From Streptomyces flaveolus (GTDB lineage: Bacteria > Actinomycetota > Actinomycetes > Streptomycetales > Streptomycetaceae), in NCBI RefSeq assembly GCF_014648815.1, contig NZ_BMRV01000015.1:1-64000 (forward strand): 64,000 nucleotides of DNA, read 5' to 3'. Below are positions 33,654-41,719 of the stretch, piece by piece. Position numbers and translations under genes: made by a program. Below the pieces are notes generated by a model. It did not search any database. It was given only the letters and a program-made list of their open reading frames with translations, and had not been told where the DNA came from. Numbering within the stretch: position 1 is the first letter of the stretch; every line of letters begins with the position of its first letter.

Positions 33654-35291
33654 TCAGGTCGGGGGGACGGGGGTGAAGCGGCCCGCTGTGCGGAGGTCTG
33701 TCTCCATGGCGGTGGCCGTCCGGTGCAGTTCCGGGAGGATCTCCGTCACGCACGCCTCCGTCGTCCGGCGGGCCGCGTGCATCGCCACGTTCACCGCGGC
33801 GACGACCCGGCCCGTGCGGTCGCGTACCGGGACCGCGATCGAGCGCAGGCCGGCTTCCAGTTCCTCGTCGACCAGGGCGTAGCCCTGCGCCCGTACCTCT
33901 TCGCGGTCCGCGAGCAGGACGCGGCCCAGGGCGGTCGCCGGGGCCGGGAGGCGGGCGCCCACGGTGATGCGGGCGCTCATCACGCGGCTCGGGGAGGCCC
34001 GCGCCGTGTACTGGATCTCCTCGCCCGAGTCCGACAGGACGGCCAGGGCGGCCGACTCGTTGACCCGGGCCGCCAGTGCGGTCAGGTGGGGCTGGGCGAT
34101 CTGGGGGAGGGAGAGGCGGGAGAGGGGCGGGAAGCCGAGGGAGAGGACGCGGGGGGTGAGGGTGAAGGTGCGGTCGGCGGACTGTGTCACCAGGCCCGCG
34201 TGTTCGTGGGTGATCAGGGCCCGGCGGACCGTCGCCCGCGCCAGGCCCGTCGCCTTCGCGACCTCCGTCAGGGTGAGGGCGGGCCTGCTCTCGCCGAAGG
34301 CCGTCAGTACGGTCAGGCCGCGGGCCAGGGACTCCACGAACTCCCGCCCCAGTTCCTGTTTCGACGCTCCCGTCCAGGTGGCGAGGCCCGCGGGCGGCGG
34401 GCCCGGCGCCGGTGGCGGGGCGTGGCGCAGGTCGTCCTCCATCTGCGTCACCGCCGAACGCAGCCGGGGCAGCAGGGTGGCGCGCAGGTCCTGTGCCGTG
34501 TGGCGGCTGGTGTGGCTCACCACGCTCGCCACGCACGCCACCCGGCCGGTGCCGGGATCCCGTACCGGGACCGAGACCGCGACCAGGCCCGGTTCGATCA
34601 GCTGGTCGTCCAGGGCCCAGCCGTCGGCCGCCGCCCTCGCCGTACGGTGCTCGAAGTCCGCGTCGGGGGCGGCGGCGTGGCCGCGTGGCGGTACGGAAGG
34701 GAAGGAGCGGTCCTCCGGGTCCGTCGCCCGGCGGTCGTGCCAGTGGCGCCAGTCGGGATCCGTCCACTCCGTGGCGAACAGCGGGCCCGGTGCGGTGCGT
34801 TCGGCGGGCAGCAGGTCGCCGATGCGGAAGCTCAGGGACATCGCCCGGCGGCGCGTGGCCTGGTGGATGAAGCGGACGCCGTCCCGGTCGCCGACCGCCA
34901 GGGACACCGACTCGTCCAGCTCGTCGGCGAGGGCGTCGGCCCGGTGGGACAGCAGGGCGGGGAGGCGCAGGGCGGAGAGGTAGGCGTTGCCCAGTTCCAT
35001 CAGGCGGGGGGCGAGGGTCACGTCGCGGCCGTCCAGGCGGACGTATCCCATGCGGGCCAGGGTGGCCGTGACGCGGTCGACCGTGGAGCGGGCCAGGCCG
35101 GTGGCCTTCTCCAGCCCGCTGAGGCTGAGGGTGCCGCCGTCCGCCTCGGTCAGCCGCCGCAGGACGGCGATGCCGCGCAGCAGCGGCGTGACCGCCTCGG
35201 CCGGGGCGACGCCGCCTCCCGTGCCCTGCACCTGCCCAGCGCCCCCGGCGTCGATCGGGTCGGCGGTGTCGTTCGTGTCGTTGGCGGGCAT
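33654..35291 (-). CDS. Double-length IclR-family regulator (two IclR units in one protein)
   Basis: This 545-residue protein contains two complete IclR modules in tandem. Unit one (about residues 34-290) has the winged helix LSLSGLEKATGLARSTVDRVTATLARMGYV and an effector domain with ESVSLAVGDRDGVRFIHQ. Unit two (about 309-545) has LTLTEVAKATGLARATVRRALITHEHAGLV and ESAALAVLSDSGEEIQYTARA. Single IclR proteins are about 250-280 residues and form dimers; this one would form the dimer within one chain. Such proteins often control aromatic-compound degradation, but no such genes lie adjacent. GGAGAG precedes the ATG. Confidence 0.93.
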   Translation of the reverse strand: MPANDTNDTADPIDAGGAGQVQGTGGGVAPAEAVTPLLRGIAVLRRLTEADGGTLSLSGLEKATGLARSTVDRVTATLARMGYVRLDGRDVTLAPRLMELGNAYLSALRLPALLSHRADALADELDESVSLAVGDRDGVRFIHQATRRRAMSLSFRIGDLLPAERTAPGPLFATEWTDPDWRHWHDRRATDPEDRSFPSVPPRGHAAAPDADFEHRTARAAADGWALDDQLIEPGLVAVSVPVRDPGTGRVACVASVVSHTSRHTAQDLRATLLPRLRSAVTQMEDDLRHAPPPAPGPPPAGLATWTGASKQELGREFVESLARGLTVLTAFGESRPALTLTEVAKATGLARATVRRALITHEHAGLVTQSADRTFTLTPRVLSLGFPPLSRLSLPQIAQPHLTALAARVNESAALAVLSDSGEEIQYTARASPSRVMSARITVGARLPAPATALGRVLLADREEVRAQGYALVDEELEAGLRSIAVPVRDRTGRVVAAVNVAMHAARRTTEACVTEILPELHRTATAMETDLRTAGRFTPVPPT

Positions 35292-35385
35292 CGGCTCTCC
35301 GGTACGGCGGGCGGGGCAGGCCTACCGTAATCCCGGTTTCCGGTCCCGGTCGTTCCGGTGACCCGCCGGCCGGCGCCCCGGGCCG

Positions 35386-36684
35386 TCAGCCCCGCGTCAC
35401 CCGCACCTGATGGTCCCCCTTCAAGTCCGCCCCCGACACCGTGATCGTGACGCCCCGGCGAGGGTCCTTGAAGGTCTCGCCGGGGGTGAACGCGGCGTCC
35501 GAGAGTTCGGCGTGGACGTTGGGGCTGCGGGTGCAGCCGCCGCTGTCCTTGCGGGAGTCGTACACCGTCACCGGGCCCATCCCCGTGTCCACGTCCGCGT
35601 CGACCTTGTAGATCAGTACGCCCTCGCGGCAGACGGCCTCGTCGTTGCCCTCGCGGGTGCGCAGCTCGACCGCGTACCCGGACGTGCCGTTCAGCGGTAC
35701 GACGACCAGCTTGTCGCCGCCCTTGCGGGCCAGCGGCGTCAGCGTGTACTCCGTCGTGCCCGGCTGCGACGCGCAGTGCACCTGGGACGGGTCGAGCCAG
35801 CCCAGCTTCCACTTGTGCCAGCCGAGCAGGTCGTTGTTGGCGCCCCAGTCCTCGCTCATGATGTCCCAGTGGCCGACCGCGCCCCCGCCCTCCTGGGTGT
35901 AGAGGTCGGGCAGGCCGAAGACGTGGCCGTTCTCGTGGGGGAGGACGCGGTAGCCGGTCTTGTCGTAGGAGCCGGAGCCGTCGTCCTGCCGGGAGTAGAC
36001 GAAGGACGCGTTCGCCACCGGGACGCCGTCGGCGACCGGGGCCTCGGCGTTGCCGGCGAAGGTGACGGACAGGACCGTGTCCAGGGCGGAGGGGCCGGCG
36101 TTGGGCGTCACCAGCACGTTCAGCAGGTCGTACGCGCGGAAGTCCACCTTCGCGTCGGCCACCGACACCAGGTCCTGCACCAGGTCCCGGTAGCCGGGGT
36201 CGAAGGGGGCGCCGCGCTCTATGCCGTACTCGGCGAACGACTTGGGCATGCGCAGCCAGCCGTGGACCGGGCTCTCGGGGCGGTAGTCGAGGCGGCCGTA
36301 GGAGCTGGTGCGGAACCACTCCCTGGTCTGCGGGAAGAACTCGTCGTACCGCTCCAGGGCCTTGCCCTCGCCGGGCGCGTCGGAGAAGTCGATCATCAGG
36401 TTGAGAGCCCGGACGGTCCCGGTGGAGCGGGCGTAGCCGGACGAGGTCGGGACGCCTTCCGACATCTGGATCTCGGAGCCGCCGCTGATCATGCAGGGGC
36501 CGTGCGCGGAGGAGCGGGACAGGGCGGCCGGGCCCGGGCCGGCCGTCGAGGTACCGGGGGCGAGCCGGCCGGTGCCCGCCGAGGTGCTGACGGCGAGCGT
36601 CAGGACGGCGACGGTCGCGATCGCGGCCGGCCGACGCAGGCGTATCCGACGGCTCGGCGGCCGCACCTGCGGCTGCGGCTGCAT
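35386..36684 (-). CDS. Secreted M6-family metalloprotease
   Basis: This is a 432-residue zinc protease with a basic start and signal peptide (hydrophobic about residues 20-36), so it is exported. The active site is HENGHVFGLPD: His250 and His254 bind zinc and Glu251 is catalytic. The surrounding GYRVLPHENG, GHWDIMSEDWG and LGWHKWKLGWLD are typical of M6 (immune-inhibitor-A-like) proteases. A C-terminal beta domain ends DHQVRVTRG. GGGAGG precedes the ATG at 36684 and decides the start. It is monocistronic, transcribed away from the TetR/MFS pair. Confidence 0.93.
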   Translation of the reverse strand: MQPQPQVRPPSRRIRLRRPAAIATVAVLTLAVSTSAGTGRLAPGTSTAGPGPAALSRSSAHGPCMISGGSEIQMSEGVPTSSGYARSTGTVRALNLMIDFSDAPGEGKALERYDEFFPQTREWFRTSSYGRLDYRPESPVHGWLRMPKSFAEYGIERGAPFDPGYRDLVQDLVSVADAKVDFRAYDLLNVLVTPNAGPSALDTVLSVTFAGNAEAPVADGVPVANASFVYSRQDDGSGSYDKTGYRVLPHENGHVFGLPDLYTQEGGGAVGHWDIMSEDWGANNDLLGWHKWKLGWLDPSQVHCASQPGTTEYTLTPLARKGGDKLVVVPLNGTSGYAVELRTREGNDEAVCREGVLIYKVDADVDTGMGPVTVYDSRKDSGGCTRSPNVHAELSDAAFTPGETFKDPRRGVTITVSGADLKGDHQVRVTRG

Positions 36685-37047
36685 GCAGACCTCCCGGACC
36701 ACGGCAGCCGCCGGTCACCGGCTGCACCCTTGCGCTCACCCTGTGCCGAGGGGTGTGCGGGCGCTCGCTGGAGCGGACCGATCGTGGGTTTCTCGCGAGT
36801 AGCCGTCGGCGGCGTCCGGGACCGGGGTGTCCGTGCAGCTCGCGGCCCCTTCGCGACCCGGCGGCGAGCCCGCGCGGGCACCCTCGGGGCAGGCCCTTCG
36901 AGGACAGCCGGAGGCGTGTGACGCAGGTCACCGCGAATCGTTCCGAGTGCGGGAAATAACCGGGGACCGTCTCCCCGTTTAGCCCTGTGTCCGAGCGAAA
37001 CGGGGAGACGATCCCCGGATCGCCACCCCAGTCCCGAGGAGTACGCC
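36685..37047. promoter_or_regulatory. Divergent promoter region with paired operator dyads
   Basis: This 363-base gap serves the M6 protease and a TetR gene. It contains a 21-base inverted repeat (36960-36980 and 36998-37018, one mismatch). Each arm is itself a dyad of the form CGGGGA-N5-TCCCCG (36961-36977 and 37001-37017); their centres are 40 bases apart, about four helical turns. The right copy ends 30 bases before the TetR start. Autorepression by the TetR protein is likely. Confidence 0.65.
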
Positions 37048-37701
37048 GTGCAGACCGCCACCCCCGTGCAGCGCAAGGCGACCCGGCCGCGCGCCGACGC
37101 CCTGCGCAACCGGGAGCGGATCGTCACCGCCGCCCGGGAGATGTTCGTCGAGCACGGCCCCGACGTGCCGCTCGACGAGATCGCCCGCCGGGCCGGTGTC
37201 GGCAACGCGACGGTGTACCGCAACTTCCCCGACCGCGACGCCCTCGTCCGCGAGGTCGTCTGCTCGGTCATGGACCGTACGGCACGGGCGGCCGAGCAGG
37301 CCCTCGCGGAGACCGGCGACGCGTTCGAGGCGCTGGAGCGCTTCGTGCACGCCGCCGCCGACGAGCGGATCAGCGCGTTGTGCCCGATGGTGTCCAGCAC
37401 GTTCGACCAGCACCACCCCGACCTGGAGGCGGCGCGCGACCGCGTCGAGCGGCTCGTCGCCGAGGTCATGGAACGGGCCGCGGCGGCCGGGCAGCTCCGC
37501 AGTGACGTGGGCGTGGGCGATGTGATGATCGCCGCGGCCCAGCTCAGCCGGCCCCCGGCCGGTACGGGGTGCGTGAGCGCCGACCGGTTCGTCCACCGCC
37601 ATCTGCAGCTGTTCCTGGACGGGCTGCGGGTTCCCGCCCGCTCCGCCCTGCCGGGTACGGCCGTGACCCTGGAGGACCTGCGCCGGCCCTGCGACCAGTA
37701 G
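37048..37701 (+). CDS. TetR-family regulator
   Basis: This is a 217-residue repressor with the TetR helix-turn-helix RIVTAAREMFVEHGPDVPLDEIARRAGVGNATVYRNFPDRDAL at residues about 24-66 and a ligand domain behind. CGAGGAG precedes the GTG start. Two strong dyads lie just upstream and a drug exporter follows 160 bases downstream on the same strand, the usual plan for a repressor that senses the exported compound. Confidence 0.93.
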   Translation: MQTATPVQRKATRPRADALRNRERIVTAAREMFVEHGPDVPLDEIARRAGVGNATVYRNFPDRDALVREVVCSVMDRTARAAEQALAETGDAFEALERFVHAAADERISALCPMVSSTFDQHHPDLEAARDRVERLVAEVMERAAAAGQLRSDVGVGDVMIAAAQLSRPPAGTGCVSADRFVHRHLQLFLDGLRVPARSALPGTAVTLEDLRRPCDQ

Positions 37702-37861
37702 TCCACCACCAGTACCTCCGCGACCAGCAGTCCCGTCACCAGTAGTTCCGCGACTCATGGCCGTCCGACCTGAGGACGCCGGCCCCCGTGGCCGTCGCCC
37801 GGGTCCAGTCGTCCCTTTTACCGACCTTTTTCCGTCACGAAGTCCCGAAGTGGGTATCCCC

Positions 37862-39397
37862 ATGTCTCAAGCAGCCGTCAAGGCTCCCGGCGTCCCGGAC
37901 GCCGGCCGCTGGAAGGCGCTCGTCTTCATCGCGCTCGCCCAGCTGATGGTCGTCCTCGACTCGACCATCGTGAACATCGCTCTGCCATCCGCCCAGCAGG
38001 ATCTCGGCATCTCCGACGGCAACCGGCAGTGGGTCGTGACGGCCTATGCCCTCGCCTTCGGTGGTCTGCTGCTGTTCGGTGGCCGCATCGCCGACCTGTG
38101 GGGACGCAAGCGGACCTTCGTCCTCGGCCTGGCCGGCTTCGCCGTCGCCTCCGCGCTCGGCGGTGCGGCCACCAACGAGGCGATGATGTTCGGATCCCGC
38201 GCTCTCCAGGGTGCCTTCGGCGCGCTGCTCGCGCCCGCCGCGCTCTCCCTGCTCGCCGTGATGTTCACGGACGCCAAGGAGCGTGCCAAGGCGTTCGGCA
38301 TCTACGGCGCCATCGCCGGTGGCGGTGCCGCCGTCGGTCTGATCCTCGGCGGCTTCCTCACCGAGTACCTGGACTGGCGCTGGACCTTCTTCGTCAACGT
38401 CCCGTTCGCGGTCGTCGCCGCGGCCGGTGCGTACCTGGTCATCCGTGAGCCCGAGGGTGGCCGCAACCGTTCCCCGCTCGACGTCCCCGGCGTGATCCTG
38501 TCCACCCTCGGGCTGGTAGCGCTCGTGTACGGCTTCACCCGCGCCGAGTCGGCCGGCTGGAGCGACGGCCTGACCATCGGCATGTTCGTCGGCTCCGTCG
38601 TGCTGCTGGCCGCCTTCGTGCTGGTCGAGCAGCGGGTCAAGGCCCCGCTGCTGCCGCTGCGCGTGGTCACCGACCGCAGCCGCGGCGGTATCTACCTCTC
38701 GCTGGGCCTCGCCATCATCGGCATGTTCGGCCTGTTCCTCTTCCTCACCTACTACCTGCAGATCGTGAAGGGCTACTCGCCGGTGAAGACCGGCTTCGCC
38801 TTCCTGCCCATGGTCGCGGGCATGATCACGGGCTCCACCCAGATCGGCGCCCGCCTGATGACCCGTGTCCCGGCCCGTCTGCTGATGGGTCCCGGCTTCC
38901 TGGTCGCCGCCGTCGGCATGCTGCTGCTGACCCAGCTGGAGGTCGACACCTCCTACGCCGCCGTGCTGCTGCCCGGCATGCTGCTGCTCGGTCTCGGCAT
39001 GGGTACGGCGTTCATGCCCGCCATGTCCCTGGCCACCCAGGGAGTGCAGCCGCGGGACTCCGGTGTCGCCTCCGCGATGGTCAACACCTCCCAGCAGGTG
39101 GGCGGCGCCATCGGTACGGCGCTGCTGAACACGATCGCCGCCTCGGCCACCACGTCGTACATCGCGGACCACATCGGCGGCGCGGCCGGCCGGTCCCAGC
39201 AGCAGCTGGTCCAGCTGGAGGGCATGGTGCACGGCTACACCAGCGCGATCTGGTTCGCCGTCGGCATCCTGGTGGCCGCCGGTGTGATCGCCCTGACCTT
39301 CGTCAACGCCGGCCGTCCGGGCAGCACGCCCGTCACGGGGTCCGGCTCCGGCGACGGGGTCGAGGACGAGCTGCCGGTGCCGGTCGTCGCCCACTGA
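37862..39397 (+). CDS. DHA2 (EmrB/QacA) family MFS drug exporter
   Basis: This is a 511-residue exporter with 14 helices. The family motif LDSTIVNIALPSAQQDLG lies in helix one, WVVTAYALAFGGLLLFGGRIADLWGRKR covers helix two and the following loop, and helix five contains GGAAVGLILGGFLTEYLDWRWTFFVNVP. Substrates are typically cationic drugs or antibiotics. The ATG at 37862 gives the family length, though its ribosome site is weak. In the 160-base gap before it, short ACCAGTAGT-type repeats occur (about 37698-37755). The TetR gene upstream is its likely regulator. Confidence 0.94.
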   Translation: MSQAAVKAPGVPDAGRWKALVFIALAQLMVVLDSTIVNIALPSAQQDLGISDGNRQWVVTAYALAFGGLLLFGGRIADLWGRKRTFVLGLAGFAVASALGGAATNEAMMFGSRALQGAFGALLAPAALSLLAVMFTDAKERAKAFGIYGAIAGGGAAVGLILGGFLTEYLDWRWTFFVNVPFAVVAAAGAYLVIREPEGGRNRSPLDVPGVILSTLGLVALVYGFTRAESAGWSDGLTIGMFVGSVVLLAAFVLVEQRVKAPLLPLRVVTDRSRGGIYLSLGLAIIGMFGLFLFLTYYLQIVKGYSPVKTGFAFLPMVAGMITGSTQIGARLMTRVPARLLMGPGFLVAAVGMLLLTQLEVDTSYAAVLLPGMLLLGLGMGTAFMPAMSLATQGVQPRDSGVASAMVNTSQQVGGAIGTALLNTIAASATTSYIADHIGGAAGRSQQQLVQLEGMVHGYTSAIWFAVGILVAAGVIALTFVNAGRPGSTPVTGSGSGDGVEDELPVPVVAH

Positions 39398-39441
39398 CCG
39401 GCCGGTGATACCCCTCGGGTCGTGAGCACCACCCGTGCCAC

Positions 39442-39477
39442 CCGTGCGTAGGGGGAGGGGACGCCCCGTACGCACGG
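39442..39477. terminator. Two-way terminator between exporter and MarR genes
   Basis: CCGTGCGTA at 39442-39450 pairs with TACGCACGG at 39469-39477; the loop can extend with GGGG/CCCC pairing. It lies between convergent stop codons. Confidence 0.65.
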
Positions 39478-39513
39478 TTCCCCGCGGACCTGCCCGGCTC
39501 CTGAGCGATCCGC

Positions 39514-40029
39514 TCAGCGCAGCCAGGGCAGGTCCGCGCCCGCCTCGGCGGGCTGAAGTCCCTCGGCGACGATCCGCATGATCTCGCCGAGGGACTTCTG
39601 CTGTTCCGGGGTGAGCCGGTCGAACACGGCCTGGCGCACGGCGTCCACGTGGCCCGGCGCGGTCTGCCGCAGGACCGCGTACCCCTCGTCCGTGAGCACC
39701 GCGAACTGGCCGCGCTTGTCGGACGGGCAGTCCTCACGGCGCACCCAGCCGCTCTTCTCCAGGCGGGCGATCGCGTGCGAGAGACGGGAGCGGGTGATCT
39801 TCGCGTACTTGGCCAGTTCCGTCATCCGCAGGCGCCGCCTCGGCGACTCGGCGAGTTTGACCAGCAGGCCGTAGTAGACGTGGGGCATGCCCGCGTCGCG
39901 CTGGAGCTGGCGGTCGAGGTGGTCCTCCAGGAGGGTGGCGGCCTCGATGTAGGAGCGCCACACGAGCTGCTCCTCGTCGGTGAGCCAGCGGGGCTCGTCG
40001 GCGGGGGCCGGGATGGGTGCCGTGTTCAT
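39514..40029 (-). CDS. MarR-family regulator
   Basis: This is a 171-residue winged-helix repressor. The DNA-binding part reads RLRMTELAKYAKITRSRLSHAIARLEKSGWVRREDCPSDKRGQFAVLTDEG, the classic MarR helix-turn-helix and wing. The N-terminus (WLTDEEQLVWRSYIEAATLLEDHLDRQLQ) makes the dimer. It is divergent from an aromatic-ring dioxygenase gene; the AT-richer region between them has two like operators, so control by a phenolic or oxidative signal is plausible. Confidence 0.93.
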   Translation of the reverse strand: MNTAPIPAPADEPRWLTDEEQLVWRSYIEAATLLEDHLDRQLQRDAGMPHVYYGLLVKLAESPRRRLRMTELAKYAKITRSRLSHAIARLEKSGWVRREDCPSDKRGQFAVLTDEGYAVLRQTAPGHVDAVRQAVFDRLTPEQQKSLGEIMRIVAEGLQPAEAGADLPWLR

Positions 40030-40054
40030 GTATCCCACTCTACGAGACCACTTC

Positions 40055-40110
40055 TTGAAACTTAAACAAAATCGGCGTAGATTCGGCATCGAAAGAGATT
40101 GAGACTTCAA
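40055..40110. promoter_or_regulatory. Two MarR-type operators in divergent promoter region
   Basis: TTGAAACTTAAA (40055-40066) and TTGAGACTTCAA (40099-40110) share 10 of 12 positions (consensus TTGARACTTMAA, a partial dyad) and lie 44 bases apart between the MarR and dioxygenase starts. Confidence 0.65.
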
Positions 40111-40140
40111 GCAACAGTCATGTGATGGGGAGCCGCCGCC

Positions 40141-40926
40141 ATGTCGACCGACGTCCGGGAGCGCATGCCCGCCCTCTACCTCAGTCACGGCGCCCCGCCC
40201 CTCGCCGACGACCCCGTCTGGCCCGGCGAGCTGGCCGCGTGGGCCGCCGGCCTGCCGCGCCCGAAGGCGATCCTCGTCGTCTCCGCCCACTGGGAGGAGG
40301 CGCCGCTCGCCCTCGGCGCCACCCGCACGGTGCCGCTCGTCTACGACTTCTGGGGCTTCCCCGAGCACTACTACCAGGTGCGCTACGAGGCCCCCGGCGC
40401 CCCCGGACTCGCCGACTCCGTCCGCAAGCTGCTGCGCGCCCCCGGTACGCCCGTGCAGGACGTCCCCGACCGCGGCCTCGACCACGGTGCGTACGTGCCG
40501 CTGGTGGAGATGTACCCGGACGCCGACATCCCGGTCCTCCAGGTGTCCATGCCGACCCTCGACCCCGTGCGGCTGATGGAGATCGGCCGCAGGCTGGCGC
40601 CCCTGCGCGACGAGGGCGTGCTGATCATCGGCTCCGGGTTCTTCACCCACAACCTGGCCGCCCTGCGCCAGGGCGGCGTACCCGCCTGGTCCGCGGAGTT
40701 CGACGACTGGGGGCGGCGCGCGCTCGAGGCCGGTGACGTGGACGGGCTGCTCGACTTCGCCCGCAAGTCACCGGCGGGGCAGCTCGCCCACCCGCGCACC
40801 GAGCACTTCGCCCCGCTGTTCGTGACGATGGGCGCGGCCGACGCGGCCGGTGAGCTGGACCTGCGCAAGTCGGTGATCGACGGGTTCTGGATGGGGCTGG
40901 CGAAGCGGTCGGTGCAGTTCGGCTGA
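40141..40926 (+). CDS. Extradiol aromatic ring-opening dioxygenase (DODA/YgiD type)
   Basis: This is a 261-residue class III extradiol dioxygenase homologue of the LigB/DODA group, which cleaves catechol-like rings with a bound metal. Expected metal ligands are His16 (YLSHGAPP) and His50 (VVSAHWEE); DHGAYVPLVEMYP and GFFTHNL carry the further conserved histidines. GGGGAG lies about ten bases before the ATG. It is divergent from a MarR repressor that probably controls it. The natural substrate is unknown. Confidence 0.92.
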   Translation: MSTDVRERMPALYLSHGAPPLADDPVWPGELAAWAAGLPRPKAILVVSAHWEEAPLALGATRTVPLVYDFWGFPEHYYQVRYEAPGAPGLADSVRKLLRAPGTPVQDVPDRGLDHGAYVPLVEMYPDADIPVLQVSMPTLDPVRLMEIGRRLAPLRDEGVLIIGSGFFTHNLAALRQGGVPAWSAEFDDWGRRALEAGDVDGLLDFARKSPAGQLAHPRTEHFAPLFVTMGAADAAGELDLRKSVIDGFWMGLAKRSVQFG

Positions 40927-40946
40927 CGGTTCGGCCGATGGTTCGG

Positions 40947-41483
40947 CTACCCCTCGCAGCGGTGCTGGAGCGGCTTCTCGTACCAGGCCACGTCCCAGTA
41001 GCGGCCGAACTTGCGGCCCACCTCGCGGAACGTGCCCACGTGCCGGAAGCCGAGGCGCTCGTGCAGTCGGGCGGAGGCCTCGTTGGGCTGCGCGATGCCC
41101 GCATAGGCGCGGTGCAGGTCCTCGCCGGCCAGGGCCTCGAAGAGCGACGTGTAGAGCAGCGTGCCGATGCCCCGGCCGCCGGCGTGCGGGGCGACGTAGA
41201 CGGTGGTCTCCACCGAAGTCGTGTACGCGGGCTTGGCGCGATAAGGGCTGGATGTGGCGTAGCCCAGAATCTCCTGTGAGTCCGCGTCCGTGGCAACCCT
41301 CAGCCGGTACGGGCCGTCTTCAGGGTGGGAGAGCAGCCACGAACGGCGCTCTTGCGGGGTGAAGGGTTCGGTGTCGAACGTGATGGGCGTCTCACGTACG
41401 TAGTGGTTGTAGAGCTCCGTGAGGGCCTTGAGGTCGTCGTCGACCCCCGGCCTGACCTGGACATCCGTGCGCTCCGACGGCAT
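40947..41483 (-). CDS. GNAT acetyltransferase, phosphinothricin N-acetyltransferase (PAT) family
   Basis: This is a 178-residue acetyl-CoA dependent N-acetyltransferase. The start VRPGVDDDLKALTELYNHYVRETPITFDTEP and the CoA-binding VYVAPHAGGRGIGTLLY are typical of PAT/Bar-like enzymes, as is the ending LGFRHVGTFREVGRKFGRYWDVAWYE. It could acetylate phosphinothricin, methionine sulfoximine or a related amine. GGAGGGAG precedes the ATG. A PAT-like gene next to hrdD, divergent from it, is the arrangement I remember from other Streptomyces. Confidence 0.93.
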   Translation of the reverse strand: MPSERTDVQVRPGVDDDLKALTELYNHYVRETPITFDTEPFTPQERRSWLLSHPEDGPYRLRVATDADSQEILGYATSSPYRAKPAYTTSVETTVYVAPHAGGRGIGTLLYTSLFEALAGEDLHRAYAGIAQPNEASARLHERLGFRHVGTFREVGRKFGRYWDVAWYEKPLQHRCEG

Positions 41484-41544
41484 CGGTCTCCCTCCTGCGG
41501 CGGCACAGGGTACTGCATGATCAGAAAAATCGGGGGACGGGTTG

Positions 41545-41570
41545 GGAATTCTGTCCGGATTCCAGTCGTT
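41545..41570 (+). promoter_or_regulatory. Sigma-R type promoter of hrdD
   Basis: GGAAT at 41545-41549 and GTT at 41568-41570 are separated by exactly 18 bases, the consensus GGAAT-N18-GTT of sigma-R, the thiol-oxidative-stress sigma factor of Streptomyces. It would start an mRNA about 145 bases ahead of hrdD. In S. coelicolor, hrdD is a known sigma-R target. Confidence 0.82.
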
Positions 41571-41719
41571 GTTTCCATCGGATGCAGGGCACCCGAGGAG
41601 AGTCCCGAGGGAGTCCGGAGACGGATTCCGCACCAGCAAGACAGAGACCGGAGACGATCCACACAGTGCCGAACGTCCGCTGGACCACCCGCTGAACCAC
41701 TCATCGCAAGGGAGCACGC

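Noticed and set aside
37698..37755. ACCAGTAGT-type short repeats before the MFS gene
   Set aside because: Only three or four degenerate copies without constant spacing; likely local slippage, not an operator array.
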